Positions 1 through 5,387 of a stretch of DNA of 5,564 nt are shown in pieces. Both the position numbers and the translations under genes were made by a program. The notes below the pieces were generated by a model that worked only from the letters and a program-made list of their open reading frames with translations, ran no database searches and was not told the DNA's origin. Source of the DNA: an uncultured Chloroflexota bacterium (GTDB lineage Bacteria; Chloroflexota; Limnocylindria; Limnocylindrales; Limnocylindraceae); NCBI GenBank assembly GCA_903944295.1, contig CAJARA010000158.1, forward strand, positions 1-5,564, read 5' to 3'. The stretch's first letter is position 1; each line of letters begins with the position of its first letter.

Positions 1-738
1 ATGTTTGACACCGTGATCGATGCGGTGCGCGAGACGGGGGCGAACACGAGCTGCATCTTCGTTCCAGCAGCAGGCGCCGGCGATGCGATCGCCGAAGCGG
101 CCGAAGCTGGCATCAAGGTCATCTTCTGTATCACGGAGGGGATCCCCGTCCACGACATGGTTGGCGCGCTCGCCATTGTGCGCGCGCATGGCGCACACCT
201 GATTGGACCGAACTGCCCCGGTGCAACGTCGCCTGGTGCAAACGGGAGCGGTACCAAGGTCGGCATCATCCCTGCGTCAATCCATCTCCCCGGCGATGTT
301 GGCGTAGTGAGCCGCTCCGGAACGCTGACCTACGAAGCGGTGCAGTCAATGACGGATGCAGGGATCGGTCAGTCAACCTGCCTCGGCATCGGTGGCGACC
401 CGATCATCGGCACCACCTTCCGCGAGGCGCTCGAGCTCTTCGCCGCAGACAAGGCGACGCGTGCGATCGTCTTGATCGGCGAGATCGGCGGATCTGCAGA
501 GGAGGAGGCGGCCGCCTGGGCCGCTGAGCACCTGAAGCACCTCCCGCGCGTCGCATTTATCGCTGGACGTGCCGCCCCTGAGGGGCGCCGCATGGGCCAC
601 GCAGGAGCGATCGTCTCTGGCGCCTCAGGGCGCGCGGTGGACAAGATCGCCGCGCTTGAGGCGGCGGGCTTCAAGGTGGCTGGCTCCCCTACCGAACTCC
701 CACGCCTCCTGATTGAGGCGGGCTACAAGAAGGCCTAA
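1..738 (+). CDS. sucD: Succinyl-CoA synthetase (succinate-CoA ligase) alpha subunit, 5'-truncated by window edge
   Basis: The alpha subunit binds CoA and carries the phosphohistidine in the reversible reaction succinyl-CoA + NDP + Pi = succinate + CoA + NTP (TCA cycle, cytoplasm, partner SucC). Visible motifs are IGPNCPG (residues 68-74), SRSGTLTYE (104-112), GIGGDPI, the GEIGGSAEEEAA block and RMGHAGAI. His200 in the last motif matches the phosphorylated histidine of E. coli SucD. Aligned from memory to the ~289-residue E. coli protein, about 52 N-terminal residues, including the CoA-binding TGxQGxxH part, lie left of the window. The ATG at base 1 is therefore an internal Met where E. coli has Val, not the true start. 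Two local differences from E. coli are visible: a 4-residue insertion after NCPG, with ECK replaced by a Gly/Ser-rich stretch, and PAAGAGDA where many homologues have a PxPF-type motif. The stop codon overlaps that of the convergent epimerase gene. sucC probably lies just upstream, outside the window. Family assignment is very secure. Confidence 0.96.
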   Translation: MFDTVIDAVRETGANTSCIFVPAAGAGDAIAEAAEAGIKVIFCITEGIPVHDMVGALAIVRAHGAHLIGPNCPGATSPGANGSGTKVGIIPASIHLPGDVGVVSRSGTLTYEAVQSMTDAGIGQSTCLGIGGDPIIGTTFREALELFAADKATRAIVLIGEIGGSAEEEAAAWAAEHLKHLPRVAFIAGRAAPEGRRMGHAGAIVSGASGRAVDKIAALEAAGFKVAGSPTELPRLLIEAGYKKA

Positions 739-1247
739 CGAATCCGCAGTTGCGCTGGATCTCCGTAACCGAGTCGCTTCCACGCTGGACCACCTGGCGC
801 CTCAATCAGCTCCACCAAGATGCCGTGGCAACTCTTCGGATGGAGGAAGGCGACCGGTCCCTCAACACCTTCAACCGCCACTGCGTTGATCAGTTGAATC
901 CCCGTGGCTGCGAGTCGCTGCAGCTCTGCATCAATGTCGGCGACCTCTAAGCAGAGGTGGTGAAAACCCTCACCTTTTGCCTCGAGGAAGCGCGCGACGC
1001 CGCTCGTGCTGTTCGTTGGCGCCACAAGTTCAATCTTGGAGTCACCGGCGGTGAGGAAGGCGATGCGCACCTCTTGTGACGGGACATCGGCGATCTGTTC
1101 GAGCGGCAGGCCGAGCACCTCAGCGTGAAACTTCACCGCGGCATCAAGATCACGCACGACCGTCGCAACATGATGGATACGACCTCTCACTGGCAGGCCA
1201 TCGGACGGGATGCCGCTCACTCCAGCCTCACGCGACGCTGCGCTCAT
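735..1247 (-). CDS. mce: Methylmalonyl-CoA epimerase (VOC superfamily)
   Basis: Interconverts (S)- and (R)-methylmalonyl-CoA so that the product of propionyl-CoA carboxylase can be used by the mutase. The 170-residue protein shows two vicinal-oxygen-chelate modules: the first from about residue 23 (RIHHVATVVRDLD) and the second from about 94 (GFHHLCLEVADID). By comparison with the Propionibacterium enzyme, the metal ligands are His26, Glu73 (in KIELVAP), His97 and Glu146 (in ILVELIE). The HPKS motif (136-139) is also typical. The ATG overlaps the mutase stop as ATGA, suggesting translational coupling; only a weak GAGAG lies about 14 bases upstream. About 20 residues precede the usual family start. 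An in-frame GTG at 1190 (residue 20) is an alternative start that would give a standard-length protein. The gene ends inside the sucD stop codon, so no terminator fits between them. Function is secure; the exact start is less so. Confidence 0.93.
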   Translation of the reverse strand: MSAASREAGVSGIPSDGLPVRGRIHHVATVVRDLDAAVKFHAEVLGLPLEQIADVPSQEVRIAFLTAGDSKIELVAPTNSTSGVARFLEAKGEGFHHLCLEVADIDAELQRLAATGIQLINAVAVEGVEGPVAFLHPKSCHGILVELIEAPGGPAWKRLGYGDPAQLRIR

Positions 1248-2848
1248 AGGACGAGTGACTCTCGATATTCGCCCCAGATCTCACGCAGTGCGCCGCTGAT
1301 CTCACCCACGGTAAGCCCTACCTTGACGCCGTCAATCAAGAGCGGCATCAGGTTGGTGCTCCCCTTTGCCGCCGCTTGAATAGCGGCGAGTGCGGCAGCA
1401 GCCGCTGCCGCGTTCCGTGCGGCGCGGAAGGATGTGAGCGAGGCAACCTGCTCCTTCTCGCGTGCTGGATCAATGCGAGCGATCGGTGGCGTGCTCGCCT
1501 CCTCGTCAACAAAACGGTTCACGCCAACAATCACACGATCGCCGCGCTCCACTTCGCGCTGATATGCGAAGGCCGCATCTTGGATGGCGCGCTGTGGGAA
1601 GCCTGCAGAGATCGCCGCAACAGCACCGCCGAGGCGATCCGTCTCGGCGATCAGCTCCAACGCTTCTGCTTCAATCTTGTCGGTGAGCGCTTCAATCGCC
1701 CAGCTTCCACCGAGTGGATCAACCGTTCCGATGACACCCGCCTCGTGCGCGAGCACCTGCTGCGTTCGCAACGCGAGACGCGCCGACTCTTCTGTTGGTA
1801 GCGCGAGCGCCTCATCTTTCCCGTTGACGTGCAGACTCTGCGCGCCGCCGAAGATTGCAGCAAGTGCCTGATACGCGGCGCGCACCACATTGTTGTCAAT
1901 TGATTGCGCCGTCAGCGCAGATCCAGCGGTCTGCACATGGAATCGGCAGTGGAGCGACTTCTCGCTCTTCGCGCCAAAGCGTTCGCGCATTATTCGCGCC
2001 CAGATCCTGCGCGCGGCGCGGAACTTTGCCGTCTCTTCCAAGATGTCGGTCCAGGCGGCGAAGAAGAAGGAGAGGCGCGGTCCGATCGCGTCCACCTCCA
2101 TGCCGCGCGCGATCGCCGCGTCTACATACGCGATCGCATCTGCGAAGGTGAAGGCGAGCTCCTGCGCTGCGGTCGCCCCAGCCTCGCGCATGTGATAGCC
2201 GGAGATGCTGATCGTGTTCCACTTCGGCAGCTCGGCGCTGCACCACTCAAAGACATCGGTGATCAGGCGCATGGATGGCTCTGGCGGGAAGATATACGTG
2301 CCGCGTGCGATGTACTCCTTCAGCACATCGTTTTGCGTTGTCCCGGCGAGTGCGCTGCGCGGCACCCCCTGACGCTCAGCAACCGCCACGTAGAGGGCGA
2401 GCAGGATCGGCGCGGTGGAGTTGATCGTCATTGACGTCGAGACCTTGTCCAGCGGGATCCCGTCGAAGAGCTGCTCCATGTCGGCGAGCGAGTCGATCGC
2501 CACACCGACGCGCCCCACCTCCCCCTCCGCCTCAGGGGCGTCGGAGTCGTAGCCCATCTGGGTCGGCAGGTCGAAGGCGACCGAGAGTCCCGTCTGCCCC
2601 TGCTCTAGGAGGTAGCGATAGCGGGCGTTCGACTCTCGGGCGGTAGAGAACCCGGCGTACTGGCGCATCGTCCAGAGGCGGCCGCGGTACATCGTTGACT
2701 GGACGCCGCGGGTATACGGGTAGGCCCCAGCCGCGCCAATCTCAGCGTCTGGGCGACCCGCCACGCTCTCTGGGCCGTACTCCTGGGCGAGTGGAATCCC
2801 GGAGCTGGTCGTCGTCCGCGCCGCCTCTCGCTCCCCGTCTCCCGCCAT
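1244..2848 (-). CDS. mcmA: Methylmalonyl-CoA mutase, large (substrate-binding) subunit without B12 domain
   Basis: Substrate-binding TIM-barrel subunit of the adenosylcobalamin-dependent mutase converting (R)-methylmalonyl-CoA to succinyl-CoA. The 534 residues align with the N-terminal part of P. shermanii MutB with a constant offset of 25. Tyr64 (in WTMRQYAGFS), Gln172 (TQND), Arg182 (IARGTY) and Tyr218-His219 (SISGYHM) correspond to Tyr89, Gln197, Arg207 and Tyr243-His244. Tyr64 and Arg182 are the positions that become Phe/Gln in isobutyryl-CoA mutase and Ile/Gln in 2-hydroxyisobutyryl-CoA mutase, so the sequence supports methylmalonyl-CoA as substrate. The protein ends shortly after VGEISGALREIWGEY. 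The cobalamin domain with its DxHxxG motif is absent and must be a separate subunit encoded elsewhere. The ATG at 2848 is preceded by a G-run ending in GGAG only one base away, a poor spacing; the nearby upstream ATGs are out of frame. The segment SSGIPL at 15-20 matches the normal family N-terminus, so the start cannot be far off. It is followed by the epimerase with a 4-base overlap. Confidence 0.95.
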   Translation of the reverse strand: MAGDGEREAARTTTSSGIPLAQEYGPESVAGRPDAEIGAAGAYPYTRGVQSTMYRGRLWTMRQYAGFSTARESNARYRYLLEQGQTGLSVAFDLPTQMGYDSDAPEAEGEVGRVGVAIDSLADMEQLFDGIPLDKVSTSMTINSTAPILLALYVAVAERQGVPRSALAGTTQNDVLKEYIARGTYIFPPEPSMRLITDVFEWCSAELPKWNTISISGYHMREAGATAAQELAFTFADAIAYVDAAIARGMEVDAIGPRLSFFFAAWTDILEETAKFRAARRIWARIMRERFGAKSEKSLHCRFHVQTAGSALTAQSIDNNVVRAAYQALAAIFGGAQSLHVNGKDEALALPTEESARLALRTQQVLAHEAGVIGTVDPLGGSWAIEALTDKIEAEALELIAETDRLGGAVAAISAGFPQRAIQDAAFAYQREVERGDRVIVGVNRFVDEEASTPPIARIDPAREKEQVASLTSFRAARNAAAAAAALAAIQAAAKGSTNLMPLLIDGVKVGLTVGEISGALREIWGEYRESLVL

Positions 2849-2857
2849 GCTCCCCCC

Positions 2858-2881
2858 ATTGTTACATTCTTAATTGTTACA
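2858..2881 (-). repeat. AT-rich island with 9-bp direct repeat ahead of the mutase gene
   Basis: ATTGTTACA occurs at 2858-2866 and again at 2873-2881, separated by TTCTTA, a period of 15 bases. Read on the minus strand this is TGTAACAAT twice, ending about 10 bases before the mutase ATG. It is the only AT-rich stretch in the divergent region. The minus-strand elements AAGAAT or AACAAT could serve as a -10, and a GTGACC lies 15 bases before AAGAAT as a weak -35. An operator for a regulator of propionate metabolism is equally possible. The repeat is seen directly; the role is inference. Confidence 0.45.
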
Positions 2882-2882
2882 G

Positions 2883-2899
2883 CGGCGGTCACTCCGCCG
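2883..2899. promoter_or_regulatory. Inverted repeat CGGCGG-5-CCGCCG in mutase leader
   Basis: Perfect 6-bp arms CGGCGG (2883-2888) and CCGCCG (2894-2899) surround a 5-base loop TCACT. It sits next to the direct repeat, about 35 bases upstream of the mutase ATG. It has no following T-run in either direction, so it is not a classical terminator. It could be an operator half-site pair or a leader hairpin. In GC-rich DNA short dyads arise by chance, so confidence is modest. Confidence 0.35.
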
Positions 2900-3033
2900 G
2901 TCCCGCAGATTCTCCCACACCCCCACCCTGCCAGACAGCCGAAGGGGGCAGGCAGCCGCGCAGACACTTCGCCCGTGCGCCGTCCGTGTACGCAGACAGC
3001 GCACAGACGCCGCTACGAACAAAGACAAGGGGG

Positions 3034-3039
3034 TAGGAT
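3034..3039 (+). promoter_or_regulatory. Possible -10 element for parAB
   Basis: TAGGAT matches the TAnnnT-type -10 common in high-GC bacteria and lies 49 bases upstream of the parA ATG. No convincing -35 is seen 16-18 bases upstream, so this is only a candidate. Confidence 0.25.
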
Positions 3040-3053
3040 GCGCAAGGCGCACA

Positions 3054-3067
3054 GGCGGCACACCGCC
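3054..3067 (+). promoter_or_regulatory. Hairpin GGCGG-CACA-CCGCC in parA leader
   Basis: A 5-bp perfect stem (3054-3058 with 3063-3067) and a CACA loop lie nine bases upstream of the parA Shine-Dalgarno. Outer arms GCGC (3047-3050) and GCGC (3069-3072) could extend it across a small asymmetric bulge. Its position would allow an effect on parA translation initiation or a role as an operator. It resembles the inverted repeat at 2883-2899 in the leader of the divergent gene. Function is inference. Confidence 0.35.
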
Positions 3068-3076
3068 AGCGCCCGC

Positions 3077-3084
3077 GGAGGGAG
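3077..3084 (+). promoter_or_regulatory. Ribosome binding site of parA
   Basis: GGAGGGAG ends 4 bases before the ATG at 3089, and the GGAGG core has 7-base spacing. This fixes the parA start at 3089 rather than the upstream in-frame ATG at 2975. Confidence 0.85.
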
Positions 3085-3088
3085 TTAC

Positions 3089-3862
3089 ATGGGGAAGGTT
3101 ATAGCGGTCGCCAACCAGAAGGGTGGCGTCGGAAAGACGACCACGGTCGTCAACCTCGCTGGAGCGCTCGCCGAGCGCGGCCTGAAGGTGCTCGCCATCG
3201 ACATGGATGCCCAGGCGAACCTCACCGCCGGTCTCGGCTTCAACCTCGCCGATGTCAGCCGCTCCACTGCGGACGTCCTCGTCTCGCAGGAGCGCTCCCT
3301 GGCGCCGATCATCCTCCACAGCGACTTCCCAGGCATCCACGTCGCCCCCGCTACCCTCGACCTCGCCTCGGCAGAGGTGGACCTCTTCAACGCGATGGGG
3401 CGCGAGTACGCGCTACGCGAGGCACTTGATGACGGCACACGTGACGCCTACGACTACATCCTCATCGACTGCCCACCAACGCTCGGCCTGCTCACGATCA
3501 ATGGGCTCGTAGCGGCGGATGCGGTGATCATCCCAGTGCAGGCGCAGTACTACGCACTCAAGGGACTGAAGAACCTGCTCAACGTGGTGAAGACGATCCA
3601 CTCCAAGTTGAATAAGGATCTCACCGTGCTGGGACTCCTCCCTACCTTCGTCGATCAGCGCACCGTACTCGGCAAGGAGATGCTCGCTGAAATGCAGGGC
3701 TACGCCGATGCACCCGTCTTCAAGACGATCATCGGCTCAACGGTGCGACTCGGCGAAGCGCCGCTCACCGGGAAGCCGATCACCGTCTATGCCCCAGTCT
3801 CTGATGCGGCCGAAATGTATCGCGAGCTAGCAGCGGAGGTGATCGCACGTGGCCAAGCCTGA
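3089..3862 (+). CDS. parA: ParA/Soj-family chromosome-partition ATPase
   Basis: ParA dimerises on ATP binding, coats the nucleoid non-specifically and is stimulated by ParB to hydrolyse ATP, driving segregation of ParB-parS complexes. From the ATG at 3089 the protein is 257 residues, the length of Soj-type ParA without an N-terminal HTH. The start MGKVIAVANQKGGVGKTT carries the deviant Walker A with signature Lys11 and Lys16. Walker A' is LAIDMDAQANLT with catalytic Asp40, and Walker B is YILIDCPP with Asp127. The DNA-binding arginines of B. subtilis Soj (R189, R218) match Arg191 (FVDQRT) and Arg220 (TVRLGEAP). Small departures are DMDAQ instead of the usual DxDPQ, and IGST before VRL instead of IPRN. 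The upstream frame to 2975 would add 38 residues unlike the family and is rejected. It is first in an operon with parB, overlapping it by 14 bases. The function call is secure; a chromosomal rather than plasmid replicon is inferred from the metabolic and tRNA neighbours. Confidence 0.95.
   Translation: MGKVIAVANQKGGVGKTTTVVNLAGALAERGLKVLAIDMDAQANLTAGLGFNLADVSRSTADVLVSQERSLAPIILHSDFPGIHVAPATLDLASAEVDLFNAMGREYALREALDDGTRDAYDYILIDCPPTLGLLTINGLVAADAVIIPVQAQYYALKGLKNLLNVVKTIHSKLNKDLTVLGLLPTFVDQRTVLGKEMLAEMQGYADAPVFKTIIGSTVRLGEAPLTGKPITVYAPVSDAAEMYRELAAEVIARGQA
3835..3839 (+). promoter_or_regulatory. Ribosome binding site of parB, inside parA
   Basis: GGAGG lies within the last codons of parA, 9 bases before the GTG at 3849. 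It supports that GTG as the parB start and predicts translation coupled to parA. Confidence 0.8.
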
Positions 3863-4937
3863 TTTTCGCGCAGCGGCGAGCCAGCGCCTCTCACAGGAGG
3901 AGAAGCTCAGCGACTCTGTCCTCTCGCTCCTGAAGCCAGAGGGTGAGCAGCACGATCGCGCCGTCCGCCAGATCGCCGTTGATCGCATTACGCCGAATCC
4001 GAAGCAGCCGCGCATCGCCGCCGACCCAGCCGCACTAGACGACCTTACGGCGAGCATCCGCGAACACGGCGTCCTCCAGCCGATCCTTGTGCGCCCACTC
4101 GAGCGCGGCCACTACGAGATCGTTGCGGGTGAGCGCCGCTGGCGCGCAGTGACCGCACTCGCCCTCGCCATGATCCCCGCGATCATCGAAGAGATGAGTG
4201 ATGAGCAGGCGATTGAGATCGCCGTCATTGAGAACCTGCAGCGTGAGAACCTCTCGCCACTTGATGAGGCGGCGATCTTCGCGCGCATGACAAGCGAGCT
4301 CGGCTACAGCATCCGCAAGCTCGCCGACAAGCTCGGTAAAGACAAGGGCTACATTGAGAATCGCCTCCGCCTTGTCGCAGCACCAGCTGATGTTCGCGCC
4401 CTCGTTGCCGAGCGCTCCGACACCATCAGCCACGCTTACGAACTGATGAAGATCGATGATCCTGCACGTCGCGCCGAACTTGCAGCGCAGATCGCTCGCG
4501 GCGAACTCTCGCTTGCGCGCCTGAAGGCGGCGGTTCGTGGAGAGAGCGAGCATCCAAGCCTCGGCGCACCAGCAGTTGCTCCCGTCACAGCGCCTGCACC
4601 GGTTGTGGCGGCAGCACCGGCTCCGGCCCCAACGCCAGCTCCAGCAGCGGCGCCGGTCCAGGCGCAGGTCTTCGCGCCAATCATTGAGGCAACGCCGCTC
4701 ACCAGCACCCCGCTCCCTGCGCCGCTTCCTGCAGCGAGCGACGCAGGCCTCACCGCCGCGCGCGAGTCACTCGGAAACGCCATCGAAGAGCTCGCCACCA
4801 TCCTTCATGCAATCGATCGCGCAGACGGTTCGGTAAAGCTGAACCAACTCGACCGCACGAATATGGCGAAGTGGTTGCAGATCGCCCGCAACAAGTTGGA
4901 TAACCTCGCCGCAATCCTCCGCCAGAAGGGCGAGTAG
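3849..4937 (+). CDS. parB: ParB/Spo0J-family partition protein with Pro/Ala linker and unusual C-terminus
   Basis: ParB proteins bind parS, use CTP to form a sliding clamp that spreads along DNA, and activate the ParA ATPase. The 362-residue protein starts at GTG 3849 behind a GGAGG. A short basic/polar N-terminal region (about 1-35), where ParA-stimulating segments normally sit, is followed by the ParB N domain: NPKQPR (50-55), GVLQPILVRP (74-83), the CTP-binding GERRWRA (94-100) and ENLQREN-LSPLDEA (128-141). An HTH region follows at about 154-175 (SIRKLADKLGKDKGYIENRLRL). Residues about 239-298 form a Pro/Ala-rich linker. Residues 299-362 are charged and helical and do not look like the usual short ParB dimerisation tail. 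Chromosomal ParBs are usually about 280-300 residues, so the linker and C-domain account for the excess. The recognition-helix region also differs from the usual GKSR-xxVxNxLRL pattern. The family is secure; parS specificity is unknown. Confidence 0.93.
   Translation: MAKPDFRAAASQRLSQEEKLSDSVLSLLKPEGEQHDRAVRQIAVDRITPNPKQPRIAADPAALDDLTASIREHGVLQPILVRPLERGHYEIVAGERRWRAVTALALAMIPAIIEEMSDEQAIEIAVIENLQRENLSPLDEAAIFARMTSELGYSIRKLADKLGKDKGYIENRLRLVAAPADVRALVAERSDTISHAYELMKIDDPARRAELAAQIARGELSLARLKAAVRGESEHPSLGAPAVAPVTAPAPVVAAAPAPAPTPAPAAAPVQAQVFAPIIEATPLTSTPLPAPLPAASDAGLTAARESLGNAIEELATILHAIDRADGSVKLNQLDRTNMAKWLQIARNKLDNLAAILRQKGE
4563..4742 (+). other. Low-complexity Pro/Ala linker of ParB
   Basis: This stretch encodes residues 239-298 of ParB, composed mainly of Ala, Pro and Val with runs of the AP type. 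It is probably a disordered tether between the DNA-binding part and the C-terminal domain. The GC-rich, repetitive codons also open long antisense frames that are artefacts. Confidence 0.75.
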
Positions 4938-4954
4938 CCCGAACTCTCACCGGT

Positions 4955-4968
4955 CGCGCAAGAGCGCG
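4955..4968. terminator. Weak hairpin between convergent parB and the 122-residue gene
   Basis: CGCGC (4955-4959) and GCGCG (4964-4968) can form a 5-bp stem with an AAGA loop in the 44-base gap between two convergent stop codons. Position suggests a shared terminator, but no T-run follows on either strand, so intrinsic termination is doubtful. Confidence 0.25.
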
Positions 4969-4981
4969 CAGGAGATCGGCG

Positions 4982-5350
4982 TTAGATGTAGACGACCTCC
5001 TCGAAGGTCGCAATCAGAAAGTTGATCAGTCGATCGCGGCCGCGCTTCGGCTCGTAGGCGCGGATCCCCGGCACGAAAGCCCAGAGCGCCACCGCAGGGA
5101 AGATCAGTCGCCCCTCGGCATCGCGCCCCATCGTTGCGGCGGCACCACCGCCAAGGGTGAAGGCCCCAGCGAGTGCATCGTCATCAAGGCCGGTTGCCTT
5201 GCTCAGTTCATGCACCGACTGCACCACACCCTTCCGCTTGGCGATATCGCGGAGAGAGCCGGCAACCCAGGCGTCAATCTGTGCGTCATCTTGGGCGGCA
5301 AGTTTGGTGCGATAGGCGGCTGGGGTTTCGCTGAGGCCTGTGCCAACCAT
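4982..5350 (-). CDS. Unrecognised 122-residue protein downstream of tRNA-Asn
   Basis: I do not recognise this family. The gene is supported by an AGGAGG Shine-Dalgarno 5 bases before the ATG and by a frame open over the whole interval between the tRNA and parB. The sequence has an amphipathic, Ala/Asp-rich N-terminal half with a basic patch RDIAKRK (34-40). The segment VHELSKATGLDDDALAGAF (46-64) could be a helix-turn-helix-like pair. It is followed by a Gly-rich turn GGGAA, a hydrophobic stretch at about 81-95 (RLIFPAVALWAFVPG) that is too short and interrupted for a confident membrane helix, and the C-terminus RDRLINFLIATFEEVVYI. There is no signal peptide and no cysteine; it is probably cytoplasmic. 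It lies 37 bases after the tRNA 3' end on the same strand, so it may share the tRNA transcript, and it converges on parB. It could be a small regulator, but no function can be assigned. Confidence 0.75.
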   Translation of the reverse strand: MVGTGLSETPAAYRTKLAAQDDAQIDAWVAGSLRDIAKRKGVVQSVHELSKATGLDDDALAGAFTLGGGAAATMGRDAEGRLIFPAVALWAFVPGIRAYEPKRGRDRLINFLIATFEEVVYI

Positions 5351-5355
5351 CTGGT

Positions 5356-5361
5356 CCTCCT
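5356..5361 (-). promoter_or_regulatory. Ribosome binding site of the 122-residue gene
   Basis: On the minus strand this reads AGGAGG, a full anti-16S match, 5 bases before the ATG at 5350. It is the main evidence that the small gene is translated and starts there. Confidence 0.8.
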
Positions 5362-5387
5362 GCCGCTCAATACAGAATCAATGTTGC

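Larger units (their letters stand above)
2849..3088. promoter_or_regulatory. Divergent control region between mutase and parA
   Basis: These 240 bases separate two divergent start codons and must hold the leftward promoter for mutase-epimerase and a rightward promoter for parAB, unless transcription enters from elsewhere. Most of it is very GC-rich, with one AT-rich island at 2858-2881. An open frame reaches into it upstream of parA from 2975, but the extra 38 residues do not resemble ParA and lie upstream of a good Shine-Dalgarno, so I treat this as non-coding. The hexamer CAGACA occurs at 2932-2937, 2961-2966 and 2993-2998, with CAGACG at 3004-3009. The role is inferred from gene arrangement only. 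Confidence 0.6.

Noticed and set aside
1..3. ATG at base 1 as the true start of sucD
   Set aside because: It aligns to about residue 53 of E. coli SucD, and the missing part contains the CoA-binding region needed for function.
1904..2434. 176-residue plus-strand open frame opposite the mutase
   Set aside because: It lies antisense to a strongly conserved mutase; its composition (Arg/Ala-rich) is a GC-rich shadow and no ribosome site or family is evident. The same applies to 1376-1801.
2975..3088. Upstream extension of parA from the in-frame ATG at 2975
   Set aside because: The extra 38 residues are unlike ParA, the region carries hairpins, and GGAGGGAG with MGKVIAVANQKGG at 3089 matches the family start exactly.
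3432..3447. CACGTG core as a parS site
   Set aside because: Only the central bases match; the flanking TGTTT/AAACA arms are absent and it lies inside parA coding sequence.
4035..4801. Minus-strand frames of 172 and 121 residues opposite parB
   Set aside because: They are shadows of parB; the Ala/Gly-rich one simply mirrors the Pro/Ala linker.
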